A stretch of DNA of 64,000 nucleotides from Sphingobium chungbukense (GCF_001005725.1 NZ_LBIC01000001.1:584501-648500), one strand, 5' to 3'. Positions 16,862 to 27,110 are shown, counted from the first letter of the stretch. Notes: generated from the letters alone by a model not told the origin. A program made the numbers and translations.

Positions 16862-16924
16862 GCCTCGCGTGATTGCAGGCCCACCACCCTTGCGCGGGAG
16901 GGCGGAGGGTCTTAGTGGATCACC

Positions 16925-17722
16925 ATGTCTCAAACGCTCAGCATCGCATCCTGGAATATCAACAGCGTTCGTGCCCGGCTCGATATCGTCGAGCGTTTTC
17001 TGAAGGAGGAGGCGCCTGACATCCTCTGTCTTCAGGAAACCAAGGTGGTGAACGAGATTTTCCCCACCGCGATGTTCCGGCAGCTTGGCTATGTCCATCA
17101 GGTGCTGAACGGCCAGCGGATGCACCATGGCGTGGCGATCATGTCCAAGGTGCCGATCCATGAGGATGATCGCCTCGACTGGCAGGCCAATGGCGAGGCG
17201 CGCCATGTCGGCGTGCGCCTCGACAATGGCGTCAGGATCGAGAATGTCTATGTGCCTGCCGGCGGCGACGTCGCGGACCGGGAGGTAAATCCGAAATTCG
17301 GGCAGAAGCTCGATTTTCTGGAGCGGATGATCCAATGGTCCTCGGGACTGGAGGACAAGCCGACGATATTGACCGGCGATTTCAACATCGCGCCGATGGA
17401 ATGCGATGTCTGGAGCCACAAGCAATTGCTGAATGTGGTCAGCCATACGCCGGTCGAGTGCGCAATATTGGCGCGGTTGCAGGCGTCGAACGACTGGGTC
17501 GACATCGGCCGCCATTTCTATCCCGCGCCGCAGCGGCTCTACACCTGGTGGAGCTATCGCGCAAAGGACTGGGCGGAATCGGATCGGGGACGGCGGCTCG
17601 ACCATATGTGGATGACCCAGGATGTGGCGGGCAAGGCGATCAGCCACCGCGTGGTCGAACCGGCGCGCAACTGGGGCAAGCCGTCCGACCATATTCCGAT
17701 CATCACGGAATTCGCCTTCTGA
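16925..17722 (+). CDS. xth: Exodeoxyribonuclease III
   Basis: This AP endonuclease/3'-5' exonuclease acts in base-excision repair. The EEP-fold motifs are present: SWNINSVRAR, LCLQETK with the metal-binding glutamate, TGDFNIAP, and the C-terminal SDHIPI catalytic histidine. At 265 residues it has the normal length. Its stop overlaps the ribA start by one base, forming a unit xth-ribA-L,D-transpeptidase. The start at 16925 directly precedes the conserved LSIASWNI strand. Confidence 0.94.
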   Translation: MSQTLSIASWNINSVRARLDIVERFLKEEAPDILCLQETKVVNEIFPTAMFRQLGYVHQVLNGQRMHHGVAIMSKVPIHEDDRLDWQANGEARHVGVRLDNGVRIENVYVPAGGDVADREVNPKFGQKLDFLERMIQWSSGLEDKPTILTGDFNIAPMECDVWSHKQLLNVVSHTPVECAILARLQASNDWVDIGRHFYPAPQRLYTWWSYRAKDWAESDRGRRLDHMWMTQDVAGKAISHRVVEPARNWGKPSDHIPIITEFAF

Positions 17723-18780
17723 TGGGCGCGCGCGCTGCCGCTCGCGCCATCGATGCGCTGCGCCGGGGCTGGCCGGTGCGGGTGCGGGCCGCGGACGGCG
17801 CCTTGCGGCTGATGGCGGTGGAGGGGGCGGACGCGGTGACGCTTGCCGAATTCGATCCGGGCGCTGAAGCCGACATATTGATCTCTGCCGCGCGCGCGCA
17901 GACGCTGAAGCTCGCCAACCAGATCGCGGCGGCCGACCCTGATATGCCGGTGCTGGTGGTGCGGGCGCCGTGGATCGATGTCGACGTGGCGACGGCGATT
18001 TCCGACCCGGTTCTGGACCTTGCTTCGCCGCTCAAGGGCCCGTTCATGGCGAAGCCGCTGGCCGCGCCGCTGGCGGCCAAGGCGGCGCTGCGCCTGGCGC
18101 GGCTGGCGGGCATATTGCCTGCCTATTTCGCGACCTCGGAGGGAGAGGCGGAGGCAGAGGTGAGCGCCGCCGATGTCGACGCCTATGACGATGCCGTGCA
18201 TCTGGCTGTCGCGACGCGCGCGCGCCTGCCCGTATCGGCCGCCGAAACCGCCGAGATCGTCGCTTTCCGTAGCCCGGACGAACCACGCGAACATGTGGCG
18301 TTGATCGTCGGCCGGCGTGATTCCTCGCCGCCGGTGATCCGGTTGCACAGCGAATGCCTGACCGGCGACGTGCTGGGATCGCTGAAATGCGATTGCGGCC
18401 CGCAATTGCATGAGGCGCTGCACCGGATCGCGGACTCGACATGGGGTATCCTTCTCTATCTGCGGCAGGAAGGGCGTGGCATCGGCCTCGTCAACAAGCT
18501 GCGCGCCTATGCCTTGCAGGACCAGGGATTCGACACGGTCGACGCCAATGTGCGGCTGGGTTTCGCCATCGATGCCCGTGATTTTTCGGTGGCGGCGCGG
18601 ATGCTGGACCTGCTGGGCGTGGGGGAAGTGCGGCTGCTCACCAACAATCCCAACAAGGTGACGGGACTGGAAGCGGCGGGAATCAAAGTGGCCGAACGGC
18701 TGCCGATCATTCTGCCGGCCAATCCGCATAATGAGCGCTATCTGGCCACCAAGCGCGACCGGACGGGGCATCAGTTATGA
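17722..18780 (+). CDS. ribA: GTP cyclohydrolase II with degenerate N-terminal domain
   Basis: RibA opens GTP to diaminopyrimidine phosphate in the first step of riboflavin synthesis. The C-terminal half carries the zinc cysteines Cys212, Cys223 and Cys225 (SECLTGDVLGSLKCDCG), RQEGRGIGL and the LTNNPNKV motif. The first 170 residues are a divergent RibB-like region lacking the DHBP-synthase acidic motif, so only the cyclohydrolase activity is expected. The protein has 352 residues from an ATG overlapping the xth stop; its own stop overlaps the next start (ATGA). Confidence 0.92.
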   Translation: MGARAAARAIDALRRGWPVRVRAADGALRLMAVEGADAVTLAEFDPGAEADILISAARAQTLKLANQIAAADPDMPVLVVRAPWIDVDVATAISDPVLDLASPLKGPFMAKPLAAPLAAKAALRLARLAGILPAYFATSEGEAEAEVSAADVDAYDDAVHLAVATRARLPVSAAETAEIVAFRSPDEPREHVALIVGRRDSSPPVIRLHSECLTGDVLGSLKCDCGPQLHEALHRIADSTWGILLYLRQEGRGIGLVNKLRAYALQDQGFDTVDANVRLGFAIDARDFSVAARMLDLLGVGEVRLLTNNPNKVTGLEAAGIKVAERLPIILPANPHNERYLATKRDRTGHQL

Positions 18781-19277
18781 GCGTTGTCCGCGTCGATACG
18801 GGCGCGGGGCGGCTCTCTTTCGGTGCGATCGATATGCCCTGCACCATCGGGCGCGGCGGCGCCTGCGCGGCGGCGGACAAGCGGGAAGGGGATGGTTGCA
18901 CGCCGCTGGGCGTCTGGCCGATCCGGGCCGTTTTGCTGCGGCCGGGAAAGGTGGATGCGACGGGCGTCCGCCTGCCGTGGCGCTGGGTGCGGCAGGGGGA
19001 TGGCTGGTCCGATGATGTGGACGATCCGGGCTATAATCGGCCCGTGCATCTGCCGCATGCCTTTTCGGCGGAAAATCTGCTGCGCGACGACGATGCCTAT
19101 GACGTAATCGTGGTCCTTGGCCATAATGATGCACCGCCGGTGCCGGGGGAGGGCAGCGCGATCTTCTTCCACCTGTCCGAAGGTCGTCCGACCGCCGGCT
19201 GCGTGGCGGTGGAACGGGAGGACATGTTGCGCCTTCTGCCGTTGCTGGTGCCGGGCGACGTGATGGAGATCGTTTAG
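18777..19277 (+). CDS. L,D-transpeptidase (YkuD-type) family protein
   Basis: The 166-residue protein has the YkuD signature: the histidine in GSAIFFHLSEG and the nucleophile motif RPTAGCVAVER with the catalytic cysteine. It has no evident signal peptide or substrate-binding domain, unlike LysM-type enzymes, and matches the short L,D-transpeptidase-like family found across Alphaproteobacteria. It might cross-link or edit peptidoglycan, but export would need another route. It overlaps ribA by 4 bp and converges on glnD with 13 bp between stops. Confidence 0.82.
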   Translation: MSVVRVDTGAGRLSFGAIDMPCTIGRGGACAAADKREGDGCTPLGVWPIRAVLLRPGKVDATGVRLPWRWVRQGDGWSDDVDDPGYNRPVHLPHAFSAENLLRDDDAYDVIVVLGHNDAPPVPGEGSAIFFHLSEGRPTAGCVAVEREDMLRLLPLLVPGDVMEIV

Positions 19278-19290
19278 CGCGCTTACGAGG

Positions 19291-22050
19291 CTAGGCCTGC
19301 TCCATCTCCGCCACTTCGCCGCTCGCCGCTTCGAGCAGCCGCCGTTCCAGCGTTTGCAGCCGCGCTTTGCTCTCGATCTTTCCGGCCAGCAGGTCGGTCA
19401 CGTAGAAGGTGTCGACCGCCCGCTCGCCATAGGTGGCGACATGGGCGCTGTGCACCGTCACCTTCGACTGGAACAGCGCGTTGGCTAGGCTGAACAGAAG
19501 CGCCGGGCGATCACGCGCATTCACCTCGATCACGGTGAAGCGGTTCGACGCCTTGTTGTCGATCAGCACATTGGGCTCGATGCGGAACGCTTCGGCGCGG
19601 GTGCGGGGCAGGGGGCGAGCCTCCAGCTTGGTGATCATGCGGTGGCGGTTGGCGAGCGAATCCTCGATCGCCTTGCGGATGCGCGTCAACTGCTCCGGAC
19701 TGTGGAAGGCGCCGCCCAGCGGGTCCTGCACCAGGAAATTGTCGATCGCGACCCCGTCGCGCGTGGTGTGGATGCGCGCGTCGATGATGTTGCCGCCGGC
19801 CAGATGGATGGCGCCCGCGATGCGGTAGAACAGCCCCGGATGATCGGCGGCATAGACCGTCACCAGCGTCGCGCCGCGTTGCGGATAATATTGCGCGGCG
19901 ATGGAAAGCGGGGAGTCGCCCGCCTCCAGGATATGCTCCGCATTGTGGAAGAGGATGTCGTCGGGTTCCGCGATCCAGTAGCTTTCGGGGAGGCGCTTGC
20001 GCAGTTTCTCGAAATCCCCTTCGGAAAGGCCCAGCGCCTGACGCAGCGCCTGCTGCTTGGCCGTGACCCTTTCACTGCGGCCCTTCTGCTTATGGCCGAG
20101 GCGCAGCACCTCTTCGGCAGCCTCATAGAGATCGCCCAGCAACTGGCGCTTCCAGCTGTTCCATACCCCGGGCCCCACGGCACGGATATCGACCACGGTC
20201 AGGCACAGCAGCAGCCGCAGCCGCTCCGGGCTCTGCACCACGTCGACGAAATCGAGGATGGTCTTGTAGTCGGCGAGGTCTCGCTTGAACGCGGTGGCCG
20301 ACATCAGCAGGTGATGCAGCACCAGCCAGGCCACGGTTTCGGTTTCCGCCGGGGTAAGACCCAGACGCGGGCAGAGATGCTCCGCCACCTCCGCGCCCAA
20401 TATGCTGTGGTCGCCGCCGCGCCCCTTGGCGATGTCGTGCAGCAGCACCGCGACATAGAGGACGCGGCGCGACACCAGCTTGCCCATCAGGTCCGCCGCC
20501 AGCGGATGATCCTGGTTCAATTCGCCCTTTTCGATCCGTGCCAGCAGGCCGACGGCGCGGATGGTGTGCTCGTCCACCGTATAATGGTGGTACATGTCGA
20601 ACTGCATCTGCGCCACGACGCGGCGGAAATCGGGGATGAAGCGGCCGAAAACGGTCGACTCGTTCATCCAGCGCAGTACGGTCTCCGGGTCACGGGGAGA
20701 GGTCAGCACCTCCATGAAAAAGGCATTGGCGCGTGGGTCGCGCCGCACCTTGGCGGTGATCAGGCTGGCGTCGCGGCTGGCGGCGCGCATGGCGCTGGGA
20801 TGGATGGCCAGCCCATGTTTGTCGGCCAACGCGAAGATTTCCAGCAGCCGGACCGGATCGTCCTGGAAAAACTGGTCGTTGGGCAGCGCCAGCCGCCCGC
20901 GGTCCAGCACGAAACCGTCCAGCCTCTTGGGCCGGCGGAAGAAGCTGGGAATATAGCGCCGACCGCGCTCCGCCATCTGGTCGTCCAGATGCGCGAGGAA
21001 CACGGCGGTCAGGTCGCCCACCGTCTTCGCGTTCAGGAAATAATAGCGCATGAAGCGCTCGACCCCCGAACGCCCGGCGCGCCCGGTGAAGTGCATGCGT
21101 GTGGCGGTTTCGAGTTGCAGGTCGAAGGTCAGCCGGTCCTCCGCCCGCCCGGTGATCATGTGCAGGTGGCAGCGCACCGCCCAGAGGAAATCCTCCGCCT
21201 TCTGGAACTGGCGCAGCTCGCTTTCCGTCAGCAGCCCGACATCGACCAGTTCCGTGATCGATTTGACCCGGTTCACATATTTGCCGATCCAGAACAGCGT
21301 GTGCAGATCGCGCAACCCGCCCTTGCCTTCCTTCACATTGGGTTCGACGACATAGCGGCTGTCGCCCATGCGGCGATGCCGTTCGTCGCGCTCCTCCAGC
21401 TTCTCCGTGACGAAGGCACGGGCGGTGCCCTGCATGATTTCGGCGTCGAACCGGGCAGCTGTTTCTTCGTACAGCGCCCGGTCGCCCCAGATATAGCGCG
21501 CTTCCAGCAGGGCAGTGCGCACCGTCAGGTCCGCCTTGGCCATGCGCATCGTTTCATCGATCGACCGGCTGCTATGGCCGACCTTCAATCCCAGGTCCCA
21601 CAGCGAATAGAGCATGGATTCGATGACCTGCTCGGTCCAGCCGGTCGGCTTCCAGGGGGTGATGAAGCCGATATCGACATCGCTGTGCGGCGCCATCTCG
21701 CCCCGCCCATAGCCGCCGACCGCGATCAGCACGATCCGTTCGCCGGTGCTGCGATTGCCCGCCGGGTAGAGATGATGCGTCGTCGCGTCGTAGAGCAGCC
21801 GCAAGATCTGGTCGACCAGGAAGGCGAAGGCGGTCACCGCCTCCCGCCCGCGGGTCGGCTTCTGGCTGAGGCGGCGGGCGACATCCTCGCGCCCGGCGTC
21901 GAGCGCGTCCTTCAATTCCCTCACGATTAGGCCGCGCAGCTTCATCTGGTCGCCATGATGCTCCTGCGCCAGGGCGTTGATGCGGTCGGAAATGGCGCGC
22001 CGGTCGATGATCGCGCGCCTGGACCCCAATTTCGGAAACTGCATGACCAT
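19291..22050 (-). CDS. glnD: Bifunctional [protein-PII] uridylyltransferase/uridylyl-removing enzyme
   Basis: GlnD senses glutamine and uridylylates or deuridylylates PII proteins to control nitrogen assimilation. The nucleotidyltransferase motif GGYGRGEMAPHSDVD is at residues 112-126 with catalytic Asp124/Asp126. A central HD domain (LLHDIAKGRGGDHS) is the uridylyl-removing site, and two ACT domains lie in the last 200 residues (GLFYRIAGAIHLAGGN; ALLFSLANALFQSK). The 919-residue length is normal. It follows mutS by 9 bp on the same strand. Confidence 0.95.
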   Translation of the reverse strand: MVMQFPKLGSRRAIIDRRAISDRINALAQEHHGDQMKLRGLIVRELKDALDAGREDVARRLSQKPTRGREAVTAFAFLVDQILRLLYDATTHHLYPAGNRSTGERIVLIAVGGYGRGEMAPHSDVDIGFITPWKPTGWTEQVIESMLYSLWDLGLKVGHSSRSIDETMRMAKADLTVRTALLEARYIWGDRALYEETAARFDAEIMQGTARAFVTEKLEERDERHRRMGDSRYVVEPNVKEGKGGLRDLHTLFWIGKYVNRVKSITELVDVGLLTESELRQFQKAEDFLWAVRCHLHMITGRAEDRLTFDLQLETATRMHFTGRAGRSGVERFMRYYFLNAKTVGDLTAVFLAHLDDQMAERGRRYIPSFFRRPKRLDGFVLDRGRLALPNDQFFQDDPVRLLEIFALADKHGLAIHPSAMRAASRDASLITAKVRRDPRANAFFMEVLTSPRDPETVLRWMNESTVFGRFIPDFRRVVAQMQFDMYHHYTVDEHTIRAVGLLARIEKGELNQDHPLAADLMGKLVSRRVLYVAVLLHDIAKGRGGDHSILGAEVAEHLCPRLGLTPAETETVAWLVLHHLLMSATAFKRDLADYKTILDFVDVVQSPERLRLLLCLTVVDIRAVGPGVWNSWKRQLLGDLYEAAEEVLRLGHKQKGRSERVTAKQQALRQALGLSEGDFEKLRKRLPESYWIAEPDDILFHNAEHILEAGDSPLSIAAQYYPQRGATLVTVYAADHPGLFYRIAGAIHLAGGNIIDARIHTTRDGVAIDNFLVQDPLGGAFHSPEQLTRIRKAIEDSLANRHRMITKLEARPLPRTRAEAFRIEPNVLIDNKASNRFTVIEVNARDRPALLFSLANALFQSKVTVHSAHVATYGERAVDTFYVTDLLAGKIESKARLQTLERRLLEAASGEVAEMEQA

Positions 22051-22059
22051 ATGGCTTAT

Positions 22060-24711
22060 CTAGTCTTCCTGACCGGCCGCGGCCAGTTGCTTGAGCCGAT
22101 AGAGTTGATCGAGCGCCTCGCGGGGTGACAGGGCATCGGCGTCGATGCCCTCCAGCGCGGCACGCAGCGGATCGACCTTCGGTTCCACCTGCGCCGTCGC
22201 GGCGGCGAAGAGGGGCAGGTCGTCCAGCCCCGCCGCGATGCCGCCGGTCTTCGCCTTGCCCGCTTCAAGGCGGGCGAGGACGTCCTTCGCCCGTTTGAGG
22301 ACGGCGGGAGGAAGCCCGGCCAGCCGCGCCACCGCCAAACCATAGCTGCGGTCCGCCGGGCCCTCCGCAACCTCGTGCAGCAGCACCAGATCGCCCTTCC
22401 ACTCCCGTGCCCGGACATGGTGGAGCGAGAGCGAGGAGAGCGTTTCCGCAAGCCGGGTCAGCTCATGATAATGGGTCGCGAACAGGCAGCGGCAACGGTT
22501 GACCTCATGCACCGCCTCCACCACCGCCCAGGCCAGCGCCAGCCCGTCATAGGTCGATGTGCCGCGCCCGACTTCATCGAGGATCACGAAGCTGCGTTCG
22601 GTCGCCTGCGCCAGAATCGCGGCGGTCTCCACCATCTCGACCATGAAGGTGGAGCGGCCCTTGGCCAGATTGTCCGATGCGCCGACGCGGCTGAACAGCC
22701 GGTCGACCAGGGTCAGGGTCGTGGATTGTGCGGGGACATAGGCCCCGGCCTGCGCAAGGATCACGATGATCGCATTCTGCCGCAGGAAGGTGGACTTGCC
22801 GCCCATGTTCGGGCCTGTGACGAGCCAGAGCCGGTCTCCGGCCACCAAACGGCAGTCATTGGCGACGAAGGGCTGGCCGTCGCGGCGCAGCGCATCCTCG
22901 ACCACCGGATGACGGCCGCCGGTGATTTCCAGACAAGGCCCTTCGCCGTCTTCGGACAGGAAATGGGGCCGCTGCCAGCCGCCTTCGGCTGCGCGTTCCG
23001 CTAGCGCTGCCGCCACGTCGAGCCGGGCAAGCGCGTCGGCGGCGCGGGCGATCTCCGCCTTGCGGGCGAGGGTGGCTTCGATCAACTCCTCCAGATGCGC
23101 GGATTCGGCCACCAGCGCATGGGCACCCGCCTGCGCGACGCGGCTCGCCTGTTCGTGCAGGTCGACCGAATTGAAGCGCACCACCCCGGCCAATGTCTGG
23201 CGATGGGTGAAGCCGCTGTCGGGCTGCATCAACTGGTCGGCGGCGCGTGCAGGGACCTCGACATGATAGCCGAGCACGCCGTTGTGGCGAATCTTGAGCG
23301 AGGCGATGCCGGTCTGCTCGCGATATTTCGCCTCCAGCGCGGCGATGGCGCGGCGGCCGTCGCCGGCGAGGCGGCGCAGTTCATCCAGTGCCGGGTCATA
23401 GCCGTCCGCGATATAGCCGCCATTGGCGGTTTCGGTCGGGGGGCTGGGGACGAGCGCGCGGGACAGGCTGTCGACCAGCGCGCCATGCCCGTCCAGCGCT
23501 GGTAGCAATTGCATCAGCAGCAAGGGCTGGTCGGGCAGGCGCCCCAGCCGTTCGCGCAACAATCGTGCTTCCCCGAGTCCATCGCGGAGTTGGCCAAGGT
23601 CGCGTGGACTGCCCCGGCCCATCGCCACCCGGCCCAGGGCGCGCCCGATGTCCGGCAAGGCGCGCAGCGCCACGCGCAACTGGTCGCGCAACATGCCGTC
23701 CTCATGGAAGAGTTGCACCAGCCCCAAGCGCGCTTCGATGGCTGCCTGATCCATCAAGGGTGCCGACAGATCCTGTGCCAGCAATCGCGCCCCGGCGCCT
23801 GTTACCGTCCGGTCGACCGCGCCCAGCAGGCTGCCCGCCCGCGTGCCGTTCATGGTCGCCGTGATTTCCAGACTCTCCCGTGTCGCGGCGTCGATGGCGA
23901 CATGGGCGCCGCTGGTCTTACGCATCGGCGGGGCGAGGAAGGGCAGGGTGCCCTTGCCCGCATGGTCGAGATAGTTGAGCAGCCCGCCCATGGCCGACAG
24001 TTCGGCGCGGCCGAACTGGCCGAATCCGTCCAACGTCGCAACGCCGAAGACGCGTTTCAGCGCCGCTTCGGCCCGGCTGTTGGAAAAGGCGGCGCGGTCG
24101 AACGGATGGGAATCGGGCAGCGCAAGTTCCAACCCGTCCGGCAACACGATCTCGCTCGGCCGCAGCCGCGCCAGTTCGGCGGCCAGGTCAGCCGCCCGCA
24201 AGGTCAGCGTCTCGAACCGCCCCGTCGAAATATCGGCGGCGGCCAGGCCATATTCGCCGGCCTCATCGCCGCCCATTTGTGCCAGCGCGACCAGCATATT
24301 GTCGCGCCGGCTGTCGAGCAGCGTTTCCTCGGTCAGTGTGCCCGCGGTCACGTAGCGGACGATGGCGCGCGCCACCAGGGACTTCGACCCGCGCGCCTTG
24401 GCCTCGGCCGGCGTCTCGGTCTGCTCGGCGATGGCGACGCGGTGGCCCGCCTTGATCAGGCGCGCCAGATAGGATTCCGCACTGTGCACAGGCACCCCGC
24501 ACATCGGAATCGGTACGCCTGCATGCTCGCCCCGGCTGGTGAGCGCGATGTCGAGCGTCGCCGCCGCCGCCTTCGCATCCTCGAAGAACAGTTCGAAGAA
24601 GTCGCCCATGCGGTAGAAGAGAAGGCAATCCTGTGCCTCCGCCTTGAGCGCAAGATATTGCGCCATCATGGGCGTCGCCTGTTGCGTGGATGTGTCGATC
24701 GTTCGCGCCAT
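22060..24711 (-). CDS. mutS: DNA mismatch repair protein MutS
   Basis: MutS recognises mispairs and small loops and recruits MutL. The mismatch-probing Phe-x-Glu motif is Phe38-Phe39-Glu40 in MGDFFELF. The Walker A GPNMGGKST lies near residue 635, followed by the DEVGRGTSTYDG Walker B/signature and ATHYHEL. The ATG at 24711 gives 883 residues; the frame is open for 38 more codons upstream, but that part is not conserved. The start has no strong ribosome site. It is divergent from maeB across a 137-bp gap and cotranscribed with glnD. Confidence 0.96.
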   Translation of the reverse strand: MARTIDTSTQQATPMMAQYLALKAEAQDCLLFYRMGDFFELFFEDAKAAAATLDIALTSRGEHAGVPIPMCGVPVHSAESYLARLIKAGHRVAIAEQTETPAEAKARGSKSLVARAIVRYVTAGTLTEETLLDSRRDNMLVALAQMGGDEAGEYGLAAADISTGRFETLTLRAADLAAELARLRPSEIVLPDGLELALPDSHPFDRAAFSNSRAEAALKRVFGVATLDGFGQFGRAELSAMGGLLNYLDHAGKGTLPFLAPPMRKTSGAHVAIDAATRESLEITATMNGTRAGSLLGAVDRTVTGAGARLLAQDLSAPLMDQAAIEARLGLVQLFHEDGMLRDQLRVALRALPDIGRALGRVAMGRGSPRDLGQLRDGLGEARLLRERLGRLPDQPLLLMQLLPALDGHGALVDSLSRALVPSPPTETANGGYIADGYDPALDELRRLAGDGRRAIAALEAKYREQTGIASLKIRHNGVLGYHVEVPARAADQLMQPDSGFTHRQTLAGVVRFNSVDLHEQASRVAQAGAHALVAESAHLEELIEATLARKAEIARAADALARLDVAAALAERAAEGGWQRPHFLSEDGEGPCLEITGGRHPVVEDALRRDGQPFVANDCRLVAGDRLWLVTGPNMGGKSTFLRQNAIIVILAQAGAYVPAQSTTLTLVDRLFSRVGASDNLAKGRSTFMVEMVETAAILAQATERSFVILDEVGRGTSTYDGLALAWAVVEAVHEVNRCRCLFATHYHELTRLAETLSSLSLHHVRAREWKGDLVLLHEVAEGPADRSYGLAVARLAGLPPAVLKRAKDVLARLEAGKAKTGGIAAGLDDLPLFAAATAQVEPKVDPLRAALEGIDADALSPREALDQLYRLKQLAAAGQED

Positions 24712-24848
24712 GGCACAGCGGATAGCGTGAAGCCCGGCGTCATACCAGTACTGCAAGAAAGAGCAGGAAAATTGCGCTTCTCGCACTTGCCCACAAGATA
24801 TTCTTGCCGCTACGGCCACCCTCATCGTTTCATAATGTGGGTGCAGCC

Positions 24849-27110
24849 ATGACCGATAAGTCGAATGTGGAATTTTCCGAACGCGAGGCGCTGTTCTTCC
24901 ACTCGACCGGACGCCCCGGCAAGATCGAGATCATCGCGTCCAAGCCGATGGCGACGCAGCGCGACCTCAGCCTTGCCTATTCGCCCGGCGTCGCGGTGCC
25001 GGTGCGCGCCATCGCGGAAGACCCGGCGACCGCCTATGACTATACGGCCAAGGGCAATCTGGTCGCGGTGATCTCCAACGGCACGGCGATCCTGGGCCTG
25101 GGCAATCTGGGCGCGCTGGCGTCCAAGCCGGTGATGGAGGGCAAGTCCGTCCTCTTCAAGCGCTTCGCCGACGTCGATTCCATCGACATCGAACTCAAGA
25201 CCGAGGATGTCGACAGGTTCATCGACGCCGTCGAATTGATGGAGCCGACCTTCGGCGGCATCAATCTTGAGGATATCAAGGCGCCCGAATGCTTCATCAT
25301 CGAACAGACGCTGAAGGAACGGATGAACATCCCGGTCTTCCATGACGACCAGCACGGCACCGCGATCATCGCGGCGGCGGGCGTCATCAACGCAGCGATG
25401 CTGACCGGCCGCGACATGAAGGACATGAAGGTGGTGGTGAACGGCGCGGGCGCCGCGTCCATCTCCTGCACCGAACTCATCAAGGCGCTGGGCGTCCAGC
25501 ACGACAATGTCATCATGTGCGACAGCAAGGGCGTGATCTACCAGGGCCGCACCGAGGGCATGAACCAGTGGAAATCGGCCCATGCGGTGAAGACCGACGC
25601 CCGCACCCTGGCCGAAGCGGTCAAGGGCGCGGACGTGTTCCTGGGCCTTTCCGTCGCGGGGGCGATGACGCAGGACATGGTGAAGTCGATGGCGGACAAG
25701 CCGATCATCTTCGCCATGGCGAACCCCGACCCGGAAATCGCGCCGCCCGACGCCAAGGCGGTGCGCCCCGACGCCATCGTCGCCACCGGCCGGTCGGACT
25801 ATCCCAACCAGGTCAACAACGTCCTTGGCTTCCCCTTCATCTTCCGCGGCGCGCTCGACGTGCGGGCCACCGGGATCAACGAGCCGATGAAGCTGGCCGC
25901 CGCCAAGGCGATCGCGGAACTGGCGCGCGAACAGGTGCCGGAGGAAGTGGCCAAGGCCTATGGCCGTTCGCACAGCTTCGGGCCGGATTACATCATCCCC
26001 GCGCCCTTCGACCCGCGCCTGATGGAAGTGGTGCCGTCGGCCGTCGCGCAGGCGGCGATGGAAACCGGCGTGGCGCAGCGTCCGATCGCGGACATGGCCG
26101 CCTATCGCCAGTCGCTCAAGGGCCGGCTCAATCCGACCACCTCGGTGCTGACCACCGCCTATGAAGTGGCGAAGGCCAATCCCAAGCGCGTCGTCTTTGC
26201 CGAAGCGGAAGAAGAAGTCGTACTGCGCGCCGCCATCCAGTTCCGGACGCTGGGTTACGGCATCCCCGTTCTGGTCGGCCGCGGCCATGTCTATGACAAG
26301 CTCAAGGAACTGGGCGTGCAGGACCCGGAAAGCTTCGAACTGCACAACAGCGTCAACTCGCCGCTGGTGCCGGATATGGTCGACACGCTCTACAAGCGTT
26401 TGCAGCGCCGCGGCTATCTGCGCCGCGATTGCGAGCGGATGGTCAATCGCGACCGCAACATCTTCGGCTCGCTGCTGGTGAAGATGGGCCATGCCGACGC
26501 GATGATCACCGGCATGACCCGGCCGTTCGCCCAGACGCTGCGCGAGGTGAAGCGGGTGATGGACCCGGCGGCGGGCCGGACCCCCTTCGGCATCCATGTG
26601 CTGGTGACCAAGGACAAGACGGTGTTCCTGGCCGACACCACGGTCAATGAGCGCCCCTCGGCACAGGAACTGGCCGACATTGCGGAGGGCACGGTGGCGG
26701 TCGCCCGCCGCATGGGCCATGACCCGCGCGTGGCCTTCCTGTCCTATTCCAATTTCGGCAACCCGCCGGGCAGTTTCCTTGAAAATATGCGCGATGCGAT
26801 CAAGTTGCTGGACGAGCGCGACGTCGATTTCGAATATGAAGGCGAAATGACCGTCGACGCGGCGCTCAACCCGATGGTGATGAAGAATTATCCCTTCAGC
26901 CGCCTGTCGGGTCCGGCGAATATCCTGGTGATGCCGGGGCTTCAGTCGGCCAATATTTCGGCGAAGCTGCTGCGCGAAGTGGGCGGCGCGACGATGATCG
27001 GGCCGATGCTGGTCGGCATGGAAAAGTCGGTGCAGATCGCCACCATGGCATCCAATGCTTCGGAACTGCTGACGCTCGCGGTGCTGGCTTCGGCTGGCGT
27101 CGCGGTCTGA
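24849..27110 (+). CDS. maeB: NADP-dependent malic enzyme with C-terminal phosphotransacetylase domain
   Basis: It decarboxylates malate to pyruvate with NADP reduction, supplying NADPH and pyruvate. The N-terminal malic-enzyme half (to about residue 430) has PVFHDDQHGTAI and the Rossmann VVNGAGAASISC. The C-terminal third is a phosphate acetyltransferase-like domain (from about residue 440, FAEAEEEVVLRAA), which in this family is regulatory rather than catalytic. The 753-residue length is typical of MaeB hybrids. The ATG at 24849 was chosen because the conserved N-terminus begins there. Confidence 0.94.
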   Translation: MTDKSNVEFSEREALFFHSTGRPGKIEIIASKPMATQRDLSLAYSPGVAVPVRAIAEDPATAYDYTAKGNLVAVISNGTAILGLGNLGALASKPVMEGKSVLFKRFADVDSIDIELKTEDVDRFIDAVELMEPTFGGINLEDIKAPECFIIEQTLKERMNIPVFHDDQHGTAIIAAAGVINAAMLTGRDMKDMKVVVNGAGAASISCTELIKALGVQHDNVIMCDSKGVIYQGRTEGMNQWKSAHAVKTDARTLAEAVKGADVFLGLSVAGAMTQDMVKSMADKPIIFAMANPDPEIAPPDAKAVRPDAIVATGRSDYPNQVNNVLGFPFIFRGALDVRATGINEPMKLAAAKAIAELAREQVPEEVAKAYGRSHSFGPDYIIPAPFDPRLMEVVPSAVAQAAMETGVAQRPIADMAAYRQSLKGRLNPTTSVLTTAYEVAKANPKRVVFAEAEEEVVLRAAIQFRTLGYGIPVLVGRGHVYDKLKELGVQDPESFELHNSVNSPLVPDMVDTLYKRLQRRGYLRRDCERMVNRDRNIFGSLLVKMGHADAMITGMTRPFAQTLREVKRVMDPAAGRTPFGIHVLVTKDKTVFLADTTVNERPSAQELADIAEGTVAVARRMGHDPRVAFLSYSNFGNPPGSFLENMRDAIKLLDERDVDFEYEGEMTVDAALNPMVMKNYPFSRLSGPANILVMPGLQSANISAKLLREVGGATMIGPMLVGMEKSVQIATMASNASELLTLAVLASAGVAV

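Larger units (their letters stand above)
16494..16924. other. Gene-free interval between lolA and xth
   Basis: This 431-bp interval contains the lolA terminator (16656-16693) and the inverted-repeat element (16694-16861) described separately. The first 160 bp after lolA and the last 60 bp before xth show no recognisable gene or motif. Confidence 0.6.

Noticed and set aside
19642..21930. A 762-codon plus-strand frame opposite glnD
   Set aside because: Same antisense effect. glnD carries the nucleotidyltransferase, HD and ACT motifs.
24712..24848. Promoter between mutS and maeB
   Set aside because: TTGCGC and GATATT elements are present but at non-ideal spacing, so no site is called.
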